Shown one piece after another: positions 53,395 through 63,500 of a stretch of 64,000 bases of DNA; position 1 is the stretch's first letter; each line of letters starts with the position of its first letter. This stretch comes from Saxidomus purpurata (Eukaryota > Mollusca > Bivalvia > Venerida > Veneridae). Under the pieces are notes generated by a model that worked only from the letters and a program-made list of their open reading frames with translations, was not told the origin of the DNA and did no database searches. Where the stretch lies: NCBI GenBank assembly GCA_022818135.1, contig JAFMSR010000014.1, positions 42,532,924 through 42,596,923 of the forward strand. The letters are read 5' to 3'. The position numbers and the translations under genes are program-made.

Positions 53395-53602
53395 ACTTTC
53401 TCTTCCTCTCTCTCCCCCCTCCCTTTTTCTCCCTCTCTCTCCATCTCCCTTTTCTCCATCATCCCCCCTCTCCACTTTTTCACCCTCCTTTTCTCTCCCT
53501 TTCCCATTTTCTCCCTCTCTCCCTTTTTCTCCCTCTCTCTCCTTTTTCTCCCTCTCTCTCTCTTCTTTTTCTCCCACTCCCTCCCTTTCACTCCCTCTCT
53601 GC
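53395..53602 (+). repeat. Polypyrimidine tract (C/T only, about 200 bp)
   Basis: Almost uninterrupted ctctctccctttttctccc-type sequence on the + strand. Such mirror-rich homopyrimidine tracts can adopt triplex (H-DNA) structure. The Ser/Pro/Phe-rich and Glu/Arg/Lys-rich frames here are simple-sequence by-products. Confidence 0.92.
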
Positions 53603-54224
53603 CACTTGTTAAATATTAAGAGATACAGATCTTTTTCCTGAGGACGACATTTCTCTCTATCTTGCTACAACACTGTGAGACAGAATGAAACTGAAACTAA
53701 TGCTTATCTATACCAACATCCTGCCGATTTCTCCACAATGCCAAGGAAGTAGGGATGGCAACGAATATCCGGATATCCAAATATTTGGTCAGCTTCCGAA
53801 TATTCCGATCCGAAGAAAGCCAATAGGGTGATTAGATGTTGTTGTTTTTTTTGCCAGACCCATAATCATTTGATTACATAATGAACATACAACTTTTGTA
53901 AAGAAGTGCAACTCTTAACAGCCTTGATAAAAATTGTACTTTTAAAGTTGCCATACATTACACAAACAACTGATCTCAGATAAGTTACAAATATTTGAAA
54001 GTTGCTGCACCAAGAAATGACTTAGTCTGCTTTCTCTCTGATGCTTACATAAAAATATGAAAACTTTAAAATATGTTTGTGTTAAACTCTTGATACATAA
54101 CTAGAGCTATGTATATGTTTTGTGTTCATCCGTACTGTTCTATGGAAAATAGAAAGATCGACAGGAGCGCAGCAACAGGAGATTTTTTATATATTTTTTA
54201 GAACAAGTACAGCTTAATACTAAG

Positions 54225-54421
54225 GCCAAAGAAAAAAAGTGTGTTTCCTGTTTTCTGACCGACCTTAACTTCTTACTGATGACCTCAAACTTTTTTATGA
54301 GAAAATGATCAAGTGTTTCAGAACAAACAGGCAAAATAAATTTAAACAAAAAACCCTATAGATAAACCAACCGGCCTTAAATTTGTTGCCAAAGAGACAG
54401 GAAACACACTTTGTTTTTGGA
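54225..54421 (-). mobile_element. TIR element, copy 2 (beside TMEM230 3' end)
   Basis: The left arm gccaaagaaaaaaagtgtgt ttcctg pairs with the right arm caggaaacacactttgtttt tgg. The body shares ctgaccgaccttaactt and gacctcaaacttttt with 45450-45640. Arms are about 28 bp. No clear target duplication was identified. Confidence 0.75.
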
Positions 54422-54857
54422 CTTACATACTTAGTGGGAAGTTTTATTTGCCATCCAATTAAATGCGGTCTATTACAGGTTTATAACTTTCTATGGGATT
54501 TAGAACAGAAAATACAGCAATTTCATTGGATGAAAAATAAATCTACCCACTAAATTTGTAAGGAAACTCAACATAGCAAAAGTGAAAGTTGTATTATTTT
54601 TGTCACTGAACAGAAAACACAATGTACTTGACATATGCACCAGAATGGCGCGTTTTCTCTTAACGTCTCACAGACAGGAGAATATTAATTAATTATATTT
54701 AGTAACTATTTACAAAACACCATGGTTAGGTAGGCCTTGATCATTCGTCAGATAAGTAATCAACCCTGTCCTCTGTCCACAAACGATATAAAGCATTTTC
54801 CCAAAAAAGATTCTTAATAAATTAAAACATAAAATTGTTGATTTCGTCAGTTGTGTT

Positions 54858-54995
54858 TCATTCAAACTCTGGAATGTCATCGTATGAGTAGCCAACGTAA
54901 CCTTTGTATGCGTAGTACGCTATCCTTACATGGTAGAAGCCGGGTATAAACATAATTGACCCTAGAATTATCACAGGCCAAGTTCTATCACCATA
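54858..54995 (-). CDS. TMEM230: TMEM230 last coding exon
   Basis: 45 codons plus TGA at 54860-54858. The acceptor on the minus strand reads tttcag, immediately before TATGGTGAT. It encodes the second membrane helix and the cytosolic tail ending DDIPEFE, almost identical in pattern to the human C-terminus (DDIPDFDD). Confidence 0.96.
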   Translation of the reverse strand, partial: YGDRTWPVIILGSIMFIPGFYHVRIAYYAYKGYVGYSYDDIPEFE

Positions 54996-56279
54996 CTGAA
55001 ATTAAAAAACACACAGCTGAAAATATAATACAATTACCTTTGCCATAACTACATTTATAAACAAATGGGACATTGATGGCCCTACATATATGTATATATA
55101 GGTGAGGTATATACATGTATACTCAGGTGAGAACAACTGCCCATAATGACAAGGTCAAAGCTCAAACATACAGATATTGTAAAAATGTATCATACCGAAC
55201 TTAGACAGGGCCAATAGCCCTAGGTCATGCTCAGGTGAGCTGAAAATAATACATTGTGGAAATAATAAATTGAACCTAAGTCTTAGTTTTTAGTGAAGAT
55301 TACAAAAATACAGTTAGAATTACCTTAGCATCAATGTATCCAGTGAGCAAAAGAGATCCTACGACTAAAAGTACACTTCCAACCACAAACAGTGTTATAG
55401 CAAGGGCAATAGCCTTTGTTGGAAACTTCGGAGGTGGTCTCTCAAACTGATTAAGAAGAAATCATGAGTTAAAATGCATCATTCTACAATTAAACATGAA
55501 TTTCTCCAGATACAGATCTGTGTTGTTAGCTCTGCTAGATAGAAATCATAAGTTAAAGTTCCAGGAGCTCAATTAAAAGTAGCTCTTTTTTTACCAAGAA
55601 AGATGTCTTACCAGTGGAAATGAACTTTATTTAAGGCAAAACATTCCTTACCATGTAACCTTGCTTTTAAATTTGATTAAGTACATATTAGAAATATAGC
55701 GCAGTATTTTTTTCAATGATATTGCCAAAAAATAAGAAAGGCTTTCTCGAAATTCTTTTTCGCGAAGAAACAACTTGGATACAAAAGAAAAGCATATGTC
55801 AACATTGTTTTAGAGTGAATAGTACATGGTTCTATCATTATCCTATCAGTAAATTTATTTTTCTATATCAGTAAATTCAAAGTGATCCTGGGACTTTAAA
55901 CTGCATCTGTACTTAAAAATTGATTTTCTCCAAGCATAGAACAAAATCTGTTTCAGTGTTGTTAATTATTTAATATTGTACATAATGCAACAGACAGACA
56001 GGTACAGTTATGACACAATCAATAGACTGATTTACCAGCAAGAGTTAAAATATGAAGCAAAAATACTATTATCATATGGCATGGTGTTGGTGTACAGACT
56101 TGTCCACAATCGGAGACACTTTTTCATTTCTATAGTTGGGGCCGTTTAAAGGCCTCTTCCCCTCAAAATATTTCTTTTCAAGCATGCAACCTACCTACCT
56201 GAATATCTAAGAACCCATCTTTGTCTTTATGCATTTTCTTGTATTTCACTTTTGTTTCCCCTGACATATTTCTCCTCAT
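54858..56279 (-). CDS. TMEM230: TMEM230 vesicle membrane protein (109-113 aa, three coding exons)
   Basis: On the minus strand, exons 56279-56199, 55446-55324 and 54995-54858 join in phase 0 into a 113-residue protein. It matches human TMEM230: a KVKYKKM charged head, [15 protein letters not shown], a first membrane helix (about 38-62, [17 protein letters not shown]), a second helix starting at [20 protein letters not shown] (about 74-95), and the hallmark tail [20 protein letters not shown]. Human TMEM230 is 120 residues in its main form, sits on secretory, recycling and synaptic vesicles with both ends in the cytosol, and has a reported, debated link to Parkinson disease. The first in-frame ATG after an in-frame TGA is at 56279; a second at 56267 would begin [13 protein letters not shown] lies divergently upstream. 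Confidence 0.96.
55324..55446 (-). CDS. TMEM230: TMEM230 middle coding exon
   Basis: 41 codons from FERPPPK to GYIDAK, with a taatcag acceptor and a gtaatt donor on the minus strand, both in phase 0. It encodes the first membrane helix and the short loop that follows. Confidence 0.96.
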
Positions 56280-56288
56280 TGTTGTGAG
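56199..56288 (-). CDS. TMEM230: TMEM230 first coding exon
   Basis: The donor on the minus strand is cag|gtaggt at 56198. The proposed acceptor (ccattag) places the exon start at 56288, nine bases before the first in-frame ATG (56279). Two ATGs twelve bases apart are in frame; both have A at -3. The peptide from the second one is [20 protein letters not shown]. Confidence 0.85.
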
Positions 56289-57359
56289 CTAATGGTATTA
56301 TGACTATGATAACTGTATACAAATCTGAAGAGCAAAGAAAATGGACATACAGCATGCATGAGGCTATCCCAACGAAAAATAGCTGACTTCTTTAGGTGAT
56401 GAATAATGTATTAATGAAATCAAATCAGTTTTCTACAGGAGAACAACATCAAATGCCTTTAAGGATAGTGTAATTAATTTGACGTTGAAGCCAGCGAGAT
56501 AGTTTTTAAGTAGGCGCTTTGAGGTTTGACAACTATAAAATATCAGATAAAAAAACGGGTCAAATCGATGAGCTGAATGAATTAGGCTAGCCTAAGGATA
56601 TCCTGCCTCAACATTGTGAACTCTGTAAAGATTAACAATGGAAAAGAAAATACTTCTAAAAGCTTGTGTTGGATGCTCAATAAGTATCTGAAACAGGTAT
56701 CTAATTATTTATTACCTAGCAGGGGTCTGATCACTAGTGCAATGGGCATACATTAGTCAGTGGCTAATATTTGTGTACAGTATCTCCCCAATTGCCAAAT
56801 CTTGGGACTGTTGACTATAACACTACCAATTTCATTTGCAAGTTTCCTAAAGATCTCTGACATCTGAATTAATGTCTTGTAATTTCGGTACAGTTTAGAA
56901 CCTTGACACCTCCCATCAATTATACATTGTATATGTACTGCACTTAATGAAGCCAAGTGTGTTTTTTCTGGTGATATATGCAGGGCACATTCAATGAACT
57001 CGATCTCCCATTGCTGCTCTTAGGGCTGCGACTTGTCAATTTTATTTTTTTCAAATTGCAAAATTTTAAAGTCTAAGAGGATGTAATCTGCTGTGATTTC
57101 AGATAATAGTCTGACGGTTGATAATGGGAGAATGATCCCTTATAGAGAAGAAAAAGTGAGGAGCCACGGACAGATCCTTTGGAGAGTACAGTGGTTGCAG
57201 GGTGGGACAGATGACTGAGGCTGACAATGACCTGCATATCCGGAAACTGGAACACTTCAGATATTTCAAAATGCGCCTACAACATTAATTTTTTTGAACC
57301 TCTTATCCCAATTATTAAATGCCTCTTCACATTCGATAATTCAAACATCATTTACCTAC

Positions 57360-57450
57360 CTGTCAACCATTAAAATGCTTTGAAAATCGTATAAAAGTGC
57401 GTCAACGTTGCTTGCGGAAGTAAACAAAGCATGCGGATTACTTTTGCTTT
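57360..57450 (-). other. TMEM230: Probable TMEM230 non-coding first exon (upstream limit approximate)
   Basis: A minus-strand donor gacag|gtaggtaaa at 57359 fits the 56288 acceptor and would remove a 1.07 kb 5' UTR intron. The upstream end is only an estimate because the transcription start cannot be seen. Joined to the next exon it creates a short uORF beginning at ATGGTTGAC whose TGA overlaps the main ATG. Confidence 0.5.
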
Positions 57451-57476
57451 CTTCCTGTTGACGTAGCGATCAAAAA
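57400..57476. promoter_or_regulatory. Shared divergent promoter of TMEM230 and NAGK
   Basis: The two genes start head to head within about 100 bp. Visible sites are an ETS-type CGGAAGT (57415-57421), a second ETS-type core on the other strand (cttcctg, 57451-57457) and a CRE-like TGACGTA (57459-57465). No clear TATA box is placed for either gene. ETS and CRE sites are common in TATA-less housekeeping bidirectional promoters; function here is inferred. Confidence 0.5.
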
Positions 57477-57511
57477 ATGTCAAGCTATCAGTATTTCGGA
57501 GGATTAGAAGG
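57477..57511 (+). CDS. NAGK: NAGK coding exon 1 (35 bp)
   Basis: It encodes [12 protein letters not shown] plus the first two bases of a Gly codon; the donor is gg|gtgatt at 57512. It supplies the phosphate-loop start that exon 2 lacks, and 35 + 85 bp gives exactly 40 codons through the exon 2 donor. It is too short to appear as an open reading frame, so it is easily missed. Confidence 0.9.
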
Positions 57512-60500
57512 GTGATTTGACTATCTTTGCATTAGCTAATAGTTTAACATTTGATAAACTTTCGAAAATTTACTAATTAGTTCACTGTCACTTCTATGTT
57601 GAGAACCCATGGAGCCATGTTCACATATGCAATATATTTTCGCGAGCAGTTGTAAATCGTGACTACGCCCATCCGTCTTGATTAAAACTGTATCTTCTAA
57701 TACTTTGTAGTGAAAAACCTATATAAAGTATTTCCAACACCCATGCTGTTGTTTAACAGCATGGTTTGAATGTAAGGTATTAAACACTGAATACAGGGCT
57801 CACTGTCATTTATTAGTCTAACATGGGTCAAGATACTGTTTTAATTTGCATTTATTGCGGGACGCAGCAGCGGCCCACTATATTTAATACGTGGTGAGTA
57901 AAAGATGCATGGAGACTTAAGCACTAAATCTAATATATGCGTCTCTCTTCATTGAAAAATTGAGGTACTTTTGACATGAAAACTGTAGACAGTCTATTTT
58001 TTTGGAAATGCAAGAGTTGTCGTTTGTTATTGAGTTGTCATTGGTTTCGTTTCACGTTTCAGGCGCCATCTACACTGAGAAAAATAGAGAAAAGCGCGTT
58101 TCACGTTTCAGGCGCCATCTATGCTGAGAAAAATGGAAATATGATTTCTTTTTCCACTTATACAGCCTTTGACATTAGAGTAATGAAGCACACTCTACTG
58201 AATAATCTTCGATTGCCTTTTTAATTATATACAATATTATATTAGCTGATTTTTTTCCTTTATCACCAATCTGTCACCGTGGTGTAATTGGTAAGGGCGT
58301 CTGCACATGTATATTTGTGCAATTATACTTTTACAAATGAGTTTGAATCCAATCCAAACCCAATATTATTTTTTTTGCTTTTTTTCTGCTGTTTTACTCA
58401 TCATTTTTAGCTTTTAAACCATTTAAGAATATTTTACGGCCAATAATCATAAAAATCTTCATTAATGTCAAACTAATACGGATAATGGTAATGAAAATTG
58501 CAGGAACATACCAGGAACAGCCTATAGAGGACATACTGTATAAATATTATTCGACAACAGTAAAGTTTCGATACTAGATGTGGTGTCATGTCAGTGTTCG
58601 CATGTTCAACCAGAATTGGTTTCCTCGAGTTCTTTTGGGGCCATGCCTCAACATCAACCATCACCAATTTCCAAAATATTTACATGCCAGTATTGTTTGT
58701 GGGCCCGCTGTGATACTTTGTATCAAAGTTTTTCTTGTTTACATCAACATCTAACTGTAGGCCCGTGATATCACACATTAGTACCTGAAAGCATGTAGCA
58801 AAATATTGCTATTGATTTTTCTTCCTTTTTTTTCCAAAATTGTGAATATCAAAATCTTAGTAATTGATTTTCTTTCACAGGTTATAAGAAGCATTTTTGT
58901 GTGCCAGTGTTCTTTGTAAATGTACTTATTGTCAGTGTTTACTTCTATTCAAAGTGGTGCGACACATTCCAAGTTCATCCTATACAGATCAGATGGTCAG
59001 CTCCTAGCAAAGAGTGAAGGTGAAGGCACCAATCAGTGGGTAAGTTTTGTGATGTTATCTTAATTTGTACTAATTCTGTTCATTTACTCGTGAGTACTGA
59101 ACAAGTTCTTGTAGCTTAGATTAATCCCTGTCGAGACTAGACCCAGATGGAATCAACCTCAAAGAGAGAGAGGCAATATGGAAATATCTGTGTCTTGCCT
59201 AAGGACACTACGGCCATGAGAGTGGTGGGGATCAAACCCAGGACCCTCCGATCCTGAGTCAAACACCCAATGTCATCTTAAAGCTACAAATGTACATAAT
59301 GTATTGTCAGTTCATTATTGATTCAGAGCAATAAGAGAATGTTTTAATGTGTTCTTAAAGCAAGTTCAAGTTATAAGCCAGAATTGCCACTTGACTTTGT
59401 GTTTTAGTACACATCAAGCTTTACACTGGTCAACCCGCATTTTTTATGCAAACAAGATAATTTGCAGCTCTGACAGAAATGCAGTGCTCTCTCATTATCT
59501 TGAATTTTGTTTGTCATTCTTTTTTCTCAGTCATTTGATGATCCTGAATTTTCAAATACAGTTAACACTCAAGAACAAAACCTCTCTACAACAAACATAT
59601 TTTTCTATGTTCCCAAGGGTGTTTGCTCCTAAGAGGTTGCACTGTACTCACTACTCTTGATTATTGATTCAGATTTTGTTTGATGTTATATTTGAATCAC
59701 ATCAAGAGACTATTTGTGAAGTAACTCCAATGTTCTAGTGTTTAGTTGTTCTTACATATACATGTATTTTGGATTACAGTTAATTGGTTTGGATGAATGT
59801 TGTAAACGCATACATGGTATGTTAGAAGCAGCCAAAAAGACAGCAAAATTGGACCCAAGTGTACAGTTAAAGGCAGTGGTAAGAGACTACAAAGATTTTA
59901 ACCATGTCCTTTCTTTTATGAGTATTTTGATACTTGAACAAATATGATTTTTGGGCTTACCCAGATGAAAACAATCGAAGATTTGGCAATAAATATCAGG
60001 GTTTTTGATTTTATAAATGAAACAGAAAGATATGTTATACTTCTGTTACGGTGAATGTACATGTCAAAGATGTATTTTAAAAACTTCTAAAGCCCGCATA
60101 GCCAGCTTACTGCACTGTACCAAACTGGTAGCAAACAGACTCTGCCTGTAGTCTGATAACTTTTCACTACCATTTTCACTGAACATCTCAAAGAACAAAT
60201 AATGGTACTGTCTGAATTGAATGATGGTCAAATCTATTTTAGAAATTTATTAATTTTTTTTGCAGGGTTTATCAATGAGTGGTGCTGATGAGAAGGAATC
60301 ACAGACCCAGTTGATCAAGCATATAAAAGAGCAGTACAAAGGAGACTTTGAAGAAGTATTTGTAGCCAGTGATACATGGGGTGCTTTATTTACAGCAACT
60401 GCTGATGGTAAACAAGTTATATTATTTGACCGTTCTGCCCTTACTGACTCTGTTTTAAATGGGAAAGCTTTCTGTTACCAGTGGAAGAAGGAGCTTTTAA

Positions 60501-63500
60501 TTAGGACAGTCAGGAAGGTTGTCCACACATAGCAGAAATACTTTTGGCATACAACCTAACAAAATCTAAAAAAAGACAAATAGTGATAGAACCTCAAACT
60601 TAGAACCTCAAACTTAGAACCTCAAACTTAGAACCTCAAACTTCTTTTCTGGAAGCCATTCATGGTTCAAATGCCATCTAGTGGTGGTGTTACAGAGTGC
60701 TACCCTGTTATACCATGTTTCATGAAACACATGATGTTGGGATACTAAACATAGCCTGTGTACCGGTACTAGTGTCTAGTGGTGTATCTTTGTCATTTCT
60801 AATGTTAGATTAAGGTAGACATTTTACCTTAGGAAGGAAATTGACATTTATTTATATTTTGCCAAAAAAATGGGATTCATTTCACTGAAAAATTAAAATT
60901 CAATCTAATACAAATATGTAGATAATAAACAAATAATTTAACAGTATGCATATATGTTAGTGGTTCCTAAGTGGCATAGTGTAAGCCAAGAAGACCTGAC
61001 TTGTAACAAACATGTATTATATCTGGATGAATTCAGTCAACAAAATGCGTCACACATCAGTACTTTCAGTGCTTTGATTACAGGTGGCATAGTGCTAATT
61101 GCCGGCACAGGGTCGAACTGTCAACTGATTAATCCAGACAATACAACACGGCGATGTGGTGGATGGGGCCATCTTATAGGGGACGAGGGATCAGCATACT
61201 GGATCACCCAACTGGCACTCAAGCGTCTCTTTGATCACGATGATAATTTAAACATATGCAAATATAGTGTGGAACGTGTTAGGAAGGTTATGCATGAATA
61301 TTTTCAGGTACGTGTTTGAAAAGAATTTAAAAAAATTATGCATTTTTACCATCCTGAGTGCCTTGAAAAAATATTTCCAGCCCTGAGTGCCTGTAAAATA
61401 TTTGTAATGCACTTTTCTTTATGGTTTAAGTTAATAGGCTTAATTAAGGTTAAGGTCAACATGTCCATAGTACAAAAGAAGCAAGAGTACATACATGTAT
61501 ATTGAAATTGAACTAATATGATTTTAAATCCTGTTGCAGTGTAAGTTTAATGCTGTTAAATTTCATATCTGTACAGTATAACTGTTCTGCTTTAGTAGTT
61601 TCTATAAAGGGTGTGATTTAGATTGTTTATAAAGTCCTGGCCAACCTAATAGGTTTCTCCTAGGGTAAAACTGCCAGACCCCAGACAGGCGCAGGTTCAA
61701 GAGATAGATGCATATACAAGGGAATCCAGGTACCAGACCCTAGCTCTTTTACAAATAGACCCCTTGGTTAGTTAACGTGCCCAGTGTATAGCACTGATAC
61801 ATGCGAGACTACCTCTCTAACATAGATGGATTGGAAAACACTGAAAAGTGTTTCTGAAATTTCCAGTGCCCTGGGGGAAATCCAACCGAGGACCTCGACC
61901 ACCTGTGCCTCGAGAGGTTGTGAAACATATGATTCTGGTAAAAATGTTTTGATGCTGCCATTTTTAAAATATGTTTAGAGTGCTGTGATTGAGGTACCAT
62001 GTCCGAATGCTAGATAAATATTTTTTCCTTTTTTAATCTGTTGGCAGTTCTATAAATGTGTTATTTTTTGTTTACTGCACTAAAGAAACACCATATCTAT
62101 TTCTGTGTACCCAACTGTAACAGAAATACTTTGTTTACAGATATCAGAGAATAACGGCATGCTGAAATATCTGTACTCGGAATTTGAGAAGTCAAAAATT
62201 GCGGGAATGTGTAAGCATGTTGCTAAAGGTAAGTCTTAAACATATTTTGTCAGAGAGAACAGTGTTAGGTAACTCTGTAGCAAGAAATATTGTAGGTTTT
62301 TGGCTTGGACTCTTTTAAGGTTACAATGTAAAATTAGTTTAAACATTTTATTGCTGATATTTACAACTGTGTACAGATACATCAATACAATACAAAATAG
62401 GCAAAAGGGTTGACCCACATGTTCTCTCGACTTCGATAAATGTAAATTCAGTGTACTAAGCTGTATGCCAAGATGGTCTATGGCTAGACACCATATTACT
62501 TTTACAATTTATATCTAAAAATTGATTTCATGTTTTTTTGCTCTGTACCCTAACAGCATGAAGAAGAAAATTTAAATGCGGGCAGTTAGTATTAAGTCCA
62601 CCTCTGTCAGAGTGGTTAGAGTCGCTGACTTAAAATCCCTGCAACCTCTCATAGATTGAGGGTCATGGGTTCAAGGTCTGCTACTGATCATGTCTCTTTA
62701 TGAGAGAAAGTTGGCAGTTTCTTATGGAGAATAGGCATCTAGAACTGGTTCTTCCCTAGGTCATGATGGTTAGGTAAACTGTCAGTCTGTAAAAATGACC
62801 AAAATATGGTTGAAACAGACGTTAAACTCATACAACAACAACAGCAATTAGTAACACTTACCCAACTGGCATCAAATGATTCTGCCCTTTTGTCCACCGC
62901 AGATCATGATCAGCCTGCACATCTGTGTCATCTGCTCGTCATCTTCACTGTTTGCTATTCAGTGGATAAATTCTCCTTCAACACCCCTTTGAATAAATAA
63001 TGGTATTATCCAAATTGGACGATGGACCAGTCCATTTTAGAAATTCAATAGGGTAAGAGTTAAATAAAAATCTGAATGGGGGGGGGGGATACAAAATTTT
63101 CCTTGTGCTGTATTTCTTTGAAGTCTGTACGTCTGCTGCTATCTATTGACATATTCAGCTGATTTCAGGTGCAGAAGATGGGGACGAGTTGTGTAGAGAT
63201 GTGTTTGCAGAAGCTGGCAAGGTGCTTGCTAAACATGTCATTGCAGTAGAGCCCAGTATACAAGAGGTAGGTAGCTGATTTGCAGAGTGATAAATATCTC
63301 TGCAAAAGTGTAACAAATGTTTGAAAATAATCATTTCAGTTATAGTTAAAACTTAAATCTCTTACACTTGGGTCCTTGCAACTACTCTCAGTGTCAATTT
63401 CTTGGAATTTTTACCAGTGCTGGTACAAGAGAGAAGTAATTGTGGAGGTCAAGGTGAAATTCCACTCTATCCCTTCACTGCGGAGTCATTGTTTAAGTTT

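Larger units (their letters stand above)
48405..54857. other. Convergent intergenic region between LZTS and TMEM230
   Basis: No exon recognised. From left to right it holds a G run near 49310, unassigned AT-rich sequence to about 51.6 kb, two neighbouring minisatellites (51618-51746 and 51826-52130), a LINE-tail-like pentamer run near 52450, a 216 bp TA-flanked inverted-repeat element, a polypyrimidine tract and a second TIR element. The left part could still be LZTS 3' UTR and the right part (54444-54857) is probably TMEM230 3' UTR. Confidence 0.6.

Noticed and set aside
53287..53641. Ser/Pro-rich and Glu/Arg-rich frames
   Set aside because: Translations of a C/T-only tract.
58274..58350. 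Possible tRNA gene (tggtgtaattggtaagg)
   Set aside because: A-box-like start but no clean cloverleaf and a poor B box; probably a SINE or tRNA pseudogene fragment.
58920..58954. Alternative NAGK start at the in-frame ATG
   Set aside because: It gives TSIQSG in place of the required GGLEGG, while the 57477 exon fits phase and family exactly.
60408..60532. Continuation of the NAGK exon 4 open frame
   Set aside because: The consensus donor at 60408 and exact phase with exon 5 (GG before IVLIAGTGS) show it is intron.
61855..61920. tRNA-Ser-like sequence on the minus strand
   Set aside because: A short resemblance (cgaggtcctcggttggattt) without a full fold.
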